NCBI RefSeq assembly: GCF_000002995.4
Contig: NW_025062395.1
Span: 1 to 14,594, forward strand
Direction: 5' to 3'
DNA: 14,594 nucleotides
From: Brugia malayi
Lineage: Eukaryota > Nematoda > Chromadorea > Rhabditida > Onchocercidae
Each line of letters opens with the position of its first letter. The first letter of the stretch is position 1. A program made the translations under genes and the position numbers. Shown here piece after piece: positions 11,331 through 14,594 of this stretch. Below the pieces are notes generated by a model. The model was not told the origin of the DNA, ran no database searches, and saw only the letters and a list, made by a program, of their open reading frames with translations.

Positions 11331-13837
11331 ATTCTTAAATTGAATTAAAATCATGATTAATTGAAAGTTTTATTAATTTTGCTGATGAATTTATGCGCAA
11401 AACTTAATTACAAAAGCGTATTTTAATATTTAAACTATAAAATGACGACGCAATATACGACCAGCACTGGTACAATTCACGTAACATAGTCAATTAATTT
11501 CAAAATAAGCTTTTTTTAGTAGTTTTGGCACTTAATTAAAATTAGAATTGATAAATTAGAACCAATTTCCTTGTCTAATGTAAGAAAACTACAACAAATT
11601 TTAAATTTTAAAAAATTCAAAATTTAAATTTAATTTAAATTCTTAAATTGAATTAAAATCATGATTAATTGAAAGTTTTATTAATTTTGCTGATGAATTT
11701 ATGCGCAAAACTTAATTACAAAAGCGTATTTTAATATTTAAACTATAAAATGACGACGCAATATACGACCAGCACTGGTACAATTCACGTAACATAGTCA
11801 ATTAATTTCAAAATTAGCTTTTTTAGTAGTTTTGGCACTTAATTAAAATTAGAATTGATAAATTAGAACCAATTTCCTTGTCTAATGTAAGAAAACTACA
11901 ACAAATTTTAAATTTTTAAAAATTCAAAATTTAAATTTAATTTAAATTCTTAAATTGAATTAAAATCATGATTAATTGAAAGTTTTATTAATTTTGCTGA
12001 TGAATTTATGCGCAAAACTTAATTACAAAAGCGTATTTTAATATTTAAACTATAAAATGACGACGCAATATACGACCAGCACTGGTACAATTCACGTAAC
12101 ATAGTCAATTAATTTCAAAATTAGCTTTTTTAGTAGTTTTGGCACTTAATTAAAATTAGAAATTGATAAATTAGAACCAATTTCCTTGTCTAATGTAAGA
12201 AAACTACAACAAATTTTAAAATTTTAATAAATTCAAAACTTAAATTGAATTTAAATTTAATTTAAATTCTTAAATTGAATTAAAATCATGATTAATTGAA
12301 AGTTTTATTAATTTTGCTGATGAATTTATGCGCAAAACTTAATTACAAAAGCGTATTTTAATATTTAAACTATAAAATGACGACGCAATATACGACCAGC
12401 ACTGGTACAATTCACGTAACATAGTCAATTAATTTCAAAATAAGCTTTTTTTAGTAGTTTTGGCACTTAATTAAAATTAGAATTGATAAATTAGAACCAA
12501 TTTCCTTGTCTAATGTAAGAAAACTATCAACAAATTTTAAAATTTTTAAAAAATTCAAAATTTAAATTTAATTTAAATTCTTAAATTGAATTAAAATCAT
12601 GATTAATTGAAAGTTTTATTAATTTTGCTGATGAATTTATGCGCAAAACTTAATTACAAAAGCGTATTTTAATATTTAAACTATAAAATGACGACGCAAT
12701 ATACGACCAGCACTGGTACAATTCACGTAACATAGTCAATTAATTTCAAAATAAGCTTTTTTTAGTAGTTTTGGCACTTAATTAAAATTAGAATTGATAA
12801 ATTAGAACCAATTTCCTTGTCTAATGTAAGAAAACTACAACAAATTTTAAAATTTTTAATAAATTCAAAACTTAAATTTGAATTTAAATTTAATTTAAAT
12901 TCTTAAATTGAATTAAAATCATGATTAATTGAAAGTTTTATTAATTTTGCTGATGAATTTATGCGCAAAACTTAATTACAAAAGCGTATTTTAATATTTA
13001 AACTATAAAATGACGACGCAATATACGACCAGCACTGGTACAATTCACGTAACATAGTCAATTAATTTCAAAATAAGCTTTTTTTAGTAGTTTTGGCACT
13101 TAATTAAAATTAGAATTGATAAATTAGAACCAATTTCCTTGTCTAATGTAAGAAAACTACAACAAATTTTAAAATTTTAATAAATTCAAAATTTAAATTT
13201 AATTTAAATTCTTAAATTGAATTAAAATCATGATTAATTGAAAGTTTTATTAATTTTGCTGATGAATTTATGCGCAAAACTTAATTACAAAAGCGTATTT
13301 TAATATTTAAACTATAAAATGACGACGCAATATACGACCAGCACTGGTACAATTCACGTAACATAGTCAATTAATTTCAAAATAAGCTTTTTTTAGTAGT
13401 TTTGGCACTTAATTAAAATTAGAATTGATAAATTAGAACCAATTTCCTTGTCTAATGTAAGAAAACTACAACAAATTTTAAAATTTTTAATAAATTCAAA
13501 ATTCAAATTTAAATTTAATTTAAATTCTTAAATTGAATTAAAATCATGATTAATTGAAAGTTTTATTAATTTTGCTTGATGAATTTATGCGCAAAACTTA
13601 ATTACAAAAGCGTATTTTAATATTTAAACTATAAAATGACGACGCAATATACGACCAGCACTGGTACAATTCACGTAACATAGTCAATTAATTTCAAATT
13701 AGCTTTTTTAGTAGTTTTGGCACTTAATTAAAATTAGAATTGATAAATTAGAACCAATTTCCTTGTCTAATGTAAGAAAACTACAACAAATTTTAAATTT
13801 TTAATAAATTCAAAATTAAAATTGATAATTTATTTAA
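11331..13837 (+). repeat. Sub-block 4: copies 37-44, G-type
   Basis: All eight copies have G at the diagnostic site. Copies 38, 39 and 44 carry the attagc/T6 variant. Copy 39 has the extra A of copy 28 (attagaaattg). Several linkers carry taataaattc and caaaacttaaa. Copy 44 has an inserted T (gcttgatgaa, near 13575), one of the first changes inside the otherwise frozen left half of the core. Confidence 0.78.
11946..12576 (+). repeat. Copies 39-40: two-unit haplotype matching copies 30-31
   Basis: Copy 39 has attagc/T6 and a following long linker with taataaattc. Copy 40 is G-type with the rare actatcaac (12521-12530). It differs from copies 30-31 by the extra A (attagaaattg) and G at the diagnostic site in copy 39, and by small linker changes, so the duplication is not the latest event here. 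Confidence 0.65.
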
Positions 13838-14408
13838 ATTCTTAAATTGAATTAAAATCATGATTAATTGAAAGTTTTATTAATTTTGCTGATGAATTTA
13901 TGCGCAAAACTTAATTACAAAAGCGTATTTTAATATTTAAACTATAAAATGACAGACGCAATATACGACCAGCACTGGTACAATTCACGTAACATAGTCA
14001 ATTAATTTCAAAATAAGCTTTTTTAGTAGTTTTGGCACTTAATTAAAATTAAAATTGATAAATTAGAACCAATTTCCTTGTCTAATGTAAGAAAACTACT
14101 AAAAAAAGCTTATTTTGAAAAATTCAAAATTTAAATTTAATTTAAATTCTTAAAATTGAATTAAAATCATGATTAATTGAAAGTTTTATTAATTTTGCTG
14201 ATGAATTTATGCGCAAAACTTATTACAAAAGCGTATTTTAATATTTAAACTATAAAAACGGTAACGCAATATACGACCAGCACTGGTACAATTCACGTAA
14301 CATAGTCAATTAATTTCAAATAAGCTTTTTTTAGTAGTTTTGGCACTTAATTAAAAATAAATTGATAAATTAGAACCAATTTCCTTGTCTAATGTAAGAA
14401 AACTATAA
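13838..14408 (+). repeat. Degraded array edge: copies 45-46
   Basis: Copy 45 has acagacgc and an unusual linker before it (aaaattgataatttatt). Copy 46 carries many private changes: ttaaaattgaatt, acttattac, tataaaaacggtaacgc in place of tataaaatgacgacgc, caaataagc, and ttaaaaataaattg. No other copy has more than a few changes. Reduced homogenisation at array borders is well known for satellites, so this is likely a true edge of the direct array. Confidence 0.8.
14092..14120 (-). repeat. 29-bp micro-inversion between copies 45 and 46
   Basis: The sequence aaaactactaaaaaaagctt continuing through attttgaaa is the exact reverse complement of the core segment from tttcaaaat through the HindIII site and T7 to tagtagtttt (about 210-236 in the first copy). 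It replaces the first part of the linker. The left breakpoint falls in aaaactac, an 8-bp string shared by the direct core end (gaaaactacaac) and the reverse strand (ccaaaactacta). The right one falls in gaaa/aaa. Short homology at both ends indicates template switching during replication. Confidence 0.88.
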
Positions 14409-14426
14409 GAAAGTTTTATTAATTTT
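14409..14426 (+). repeat. 18-bp direct core fragment forming the hinge of the inversion
   Basis: gaaagttttattaatttt is the core segment found at 74-91 of the first copy. It joins straight after actataa of copy 46, so the whole linker and the core start are skipped. Its first 17 bp are exactly complementary to 14518-14534 in the inverted arm, so the end of the window can fold into a hairpin with a 17-bp stem and a loop of about 92 bases. Just after it lies ACTAGT (14427-14432). Confidence 0.85.
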
Positions 14427-14429
14427 ACT

Positions 14430-14582
14430 AGTGCTGGTCGTATATTGCGTCGTCATTTTATAGTTTAAATATTAAAATACGCTTTTGTAATAAAGTTTTG
14501 CGCATAAATTCATCAGCAAATTAATAAAACTTTCAATTAATCATGATTTTATTTCAATTTAAGAATTTAAATTAATTTTAAA
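14430..14582 (-). repeat. Inverted partial monomer at the right end
   Basis: Read on the minus strand this is a monomer from the linker through the core to cgaccagcact, where it stops in the middle of the 12-bp dyad. It carries the canonical tataaaatgacgacgca, unlike its neighbour copy 46 (tataaaaacggtaacgca). It also has its own changes: gaaataaaatc for gaattaaaatc, aatttgctg for aattttgctg, and actttattac for acttaattac. It is therefore not a simple mirror image of the adjacent copy. With copy 46 it forms inverted arms of about 150 bp separated by about 145 bp. Confidence 0.92.
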
Positions 14583-14594
14583 TTTTTTTTTTTT
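14583..14594. repeat. Terminal T12 run
   Basis: The window ends in 12 T, longer than any other homopolymer here (T7 elsewhere). It lies in the linker of the inverted monomer. Read on the minus strand it is an A12 start, where other linkers have A5-A6. It may be a slippage product, the tail of an inserted element that lies outside the window, or a sequencing or assembly end effect. Confidence 0.7.

Larger units (their letters stand above)
1..14408 (+). repeat. Satellite array, 46 head-to-tail copies of a ~313-bp monomer
   Basis: The whole window to 14408 is one AT-rich tandem repeat with no gene. The landmark tatgcgca starts at 103, 423, 741, 1051, 1371, 1690, 2011, 2321, 2637, 2958, 3267, 3577, 3887, 4206, 4515, 4824, 5138, 5448, 5768, 6078, 6387, 6705, 7020, 7328, 7638, 7958, 8268, 8576, 8887, 9197, 9517, 9827, 10141, 10454, 10761, 11071, 11392, 11700, 12007, 12327, 12638, 12960, 13269, 13586, 13899 and 14208. 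The mean interval is 313.4 bp, range 307-323. In each copy the core starts 61 bp before this landmark. The array continues past the left end of the window, which opens inside a linker. Every frame of the monomer holds several stop codons. The family is not recognised. A length near two nucleosomes, high A+T and near-identity of copies are typical of eukaryotic heterochromatic satellites. Confidence 0.98.

Noticed and set aside
9308..13705. T6/T7 and aagc/ttagc differences as pure sequencing error
   Set aside because: The attagc change always goes with T6 and recurs in copies 30, 32, 38, 39 and 44 together with other shared markers, so it is inherited. Isolated T6 copies (4, 8, 10, 25, 45) could still be homopolymer miscalls.
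1..14408. CRISPR array (regular repeats with variable spacers)
   Set aside because: The conserved part is ~272 bp and the variable part is low-complexity A+T of related sequence. CRISPR repeats are about 20-50 bp with unrelated spacers, and no cas gene is present.
1..14408. Protein-coding genes or a repetitive protein
   Set aside because: Stops occur many times per monomer in all frames, and many unit lengths are not multiples of three (310, 320), so no frame continues through the array.
1..14594. CENP-B box
   Set aside because: TTCG/CGAA, needed for the box core, is absent except for a single insertion variant in copy 6 (gacgaacgc).
1..14594. Telomeric arrays (TTAGG, TTAGGG and similar)
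   Set aside because: No TTAGG or CCTAA tandem is present. A subtelomeric location cannot be excluded, but nothing in the window shows it.
1..14594. Bacterial or plasmid iteron origin
   Set aside because: Iterons are about 17-22 bp and sit by a rep gene. Here the unit is ~313 bp over more than 14 kb with no gene.

Overview
The window is one uninterrupted satellite-DNA array. I found no protein-coding gene, rRNA, tRNA or intact mobile element. A monomer of about 313 bp is repeated head to tail 46 times on the + strand. It is followed at the right end by one partial monomer in inverted orientation and a terminal run of 12 T. The monomer has about 21% G+C (counted by hand on the first copy). Stop codons are dense in all frames.

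The composition and layout point to a eukaryotic nuclear genome, in pericentromeric, subtelomeric or other heterochromatin. The monomer carries six CpG dinucleotides, more than its base composition predicts, so the array has not gone through long-term germline CpG methylation. That argues for an invertebrate (such as an insect or nematode) or a protist over a vertebrate or plant. I do not recognise the satellite family and cannot name the species.

Each monomer has two parts. A core of about 272 bp is almost invariant. A pure A+T linker of about 38-48 bp varies in length and sequence. Repeat-to-repeat spacing has two main classes, about 310 and about 320 bp, set by an insertion of about 10 bp in the linker. 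Inside the core lie a GC-richer block of about 46 bp (TATAAAA, ATGACGACG, a 12-bp dyad ACCAG-CA-CTGGT), a 6-bp stem, a perfect 10-bp palindrome and a HindIII site followed by T6/T7.

Layout: copies 1-13 (1-4144) mostly carry A at a diagnostic site, copies 14-29 (4145-9135) mostly G, copies 30-36 (9136-11330) mostly A, and copies 37-44 (11331-13837) G. Copies 45-46 (13838-14408) are the degraded edge, with a 29-bp micro-inversion between them. The end (14409-14594) is an 18-bp hinge, an inverted partial monomer of about 153 bp, and T12. The pattern fits local unequal exchange or gene conversion in the array interior, with replication template switching at its edge. The most interesting points are the frozen core beside a free linker, the helical-turn-sized linker classes, and the rearranged right boundary.
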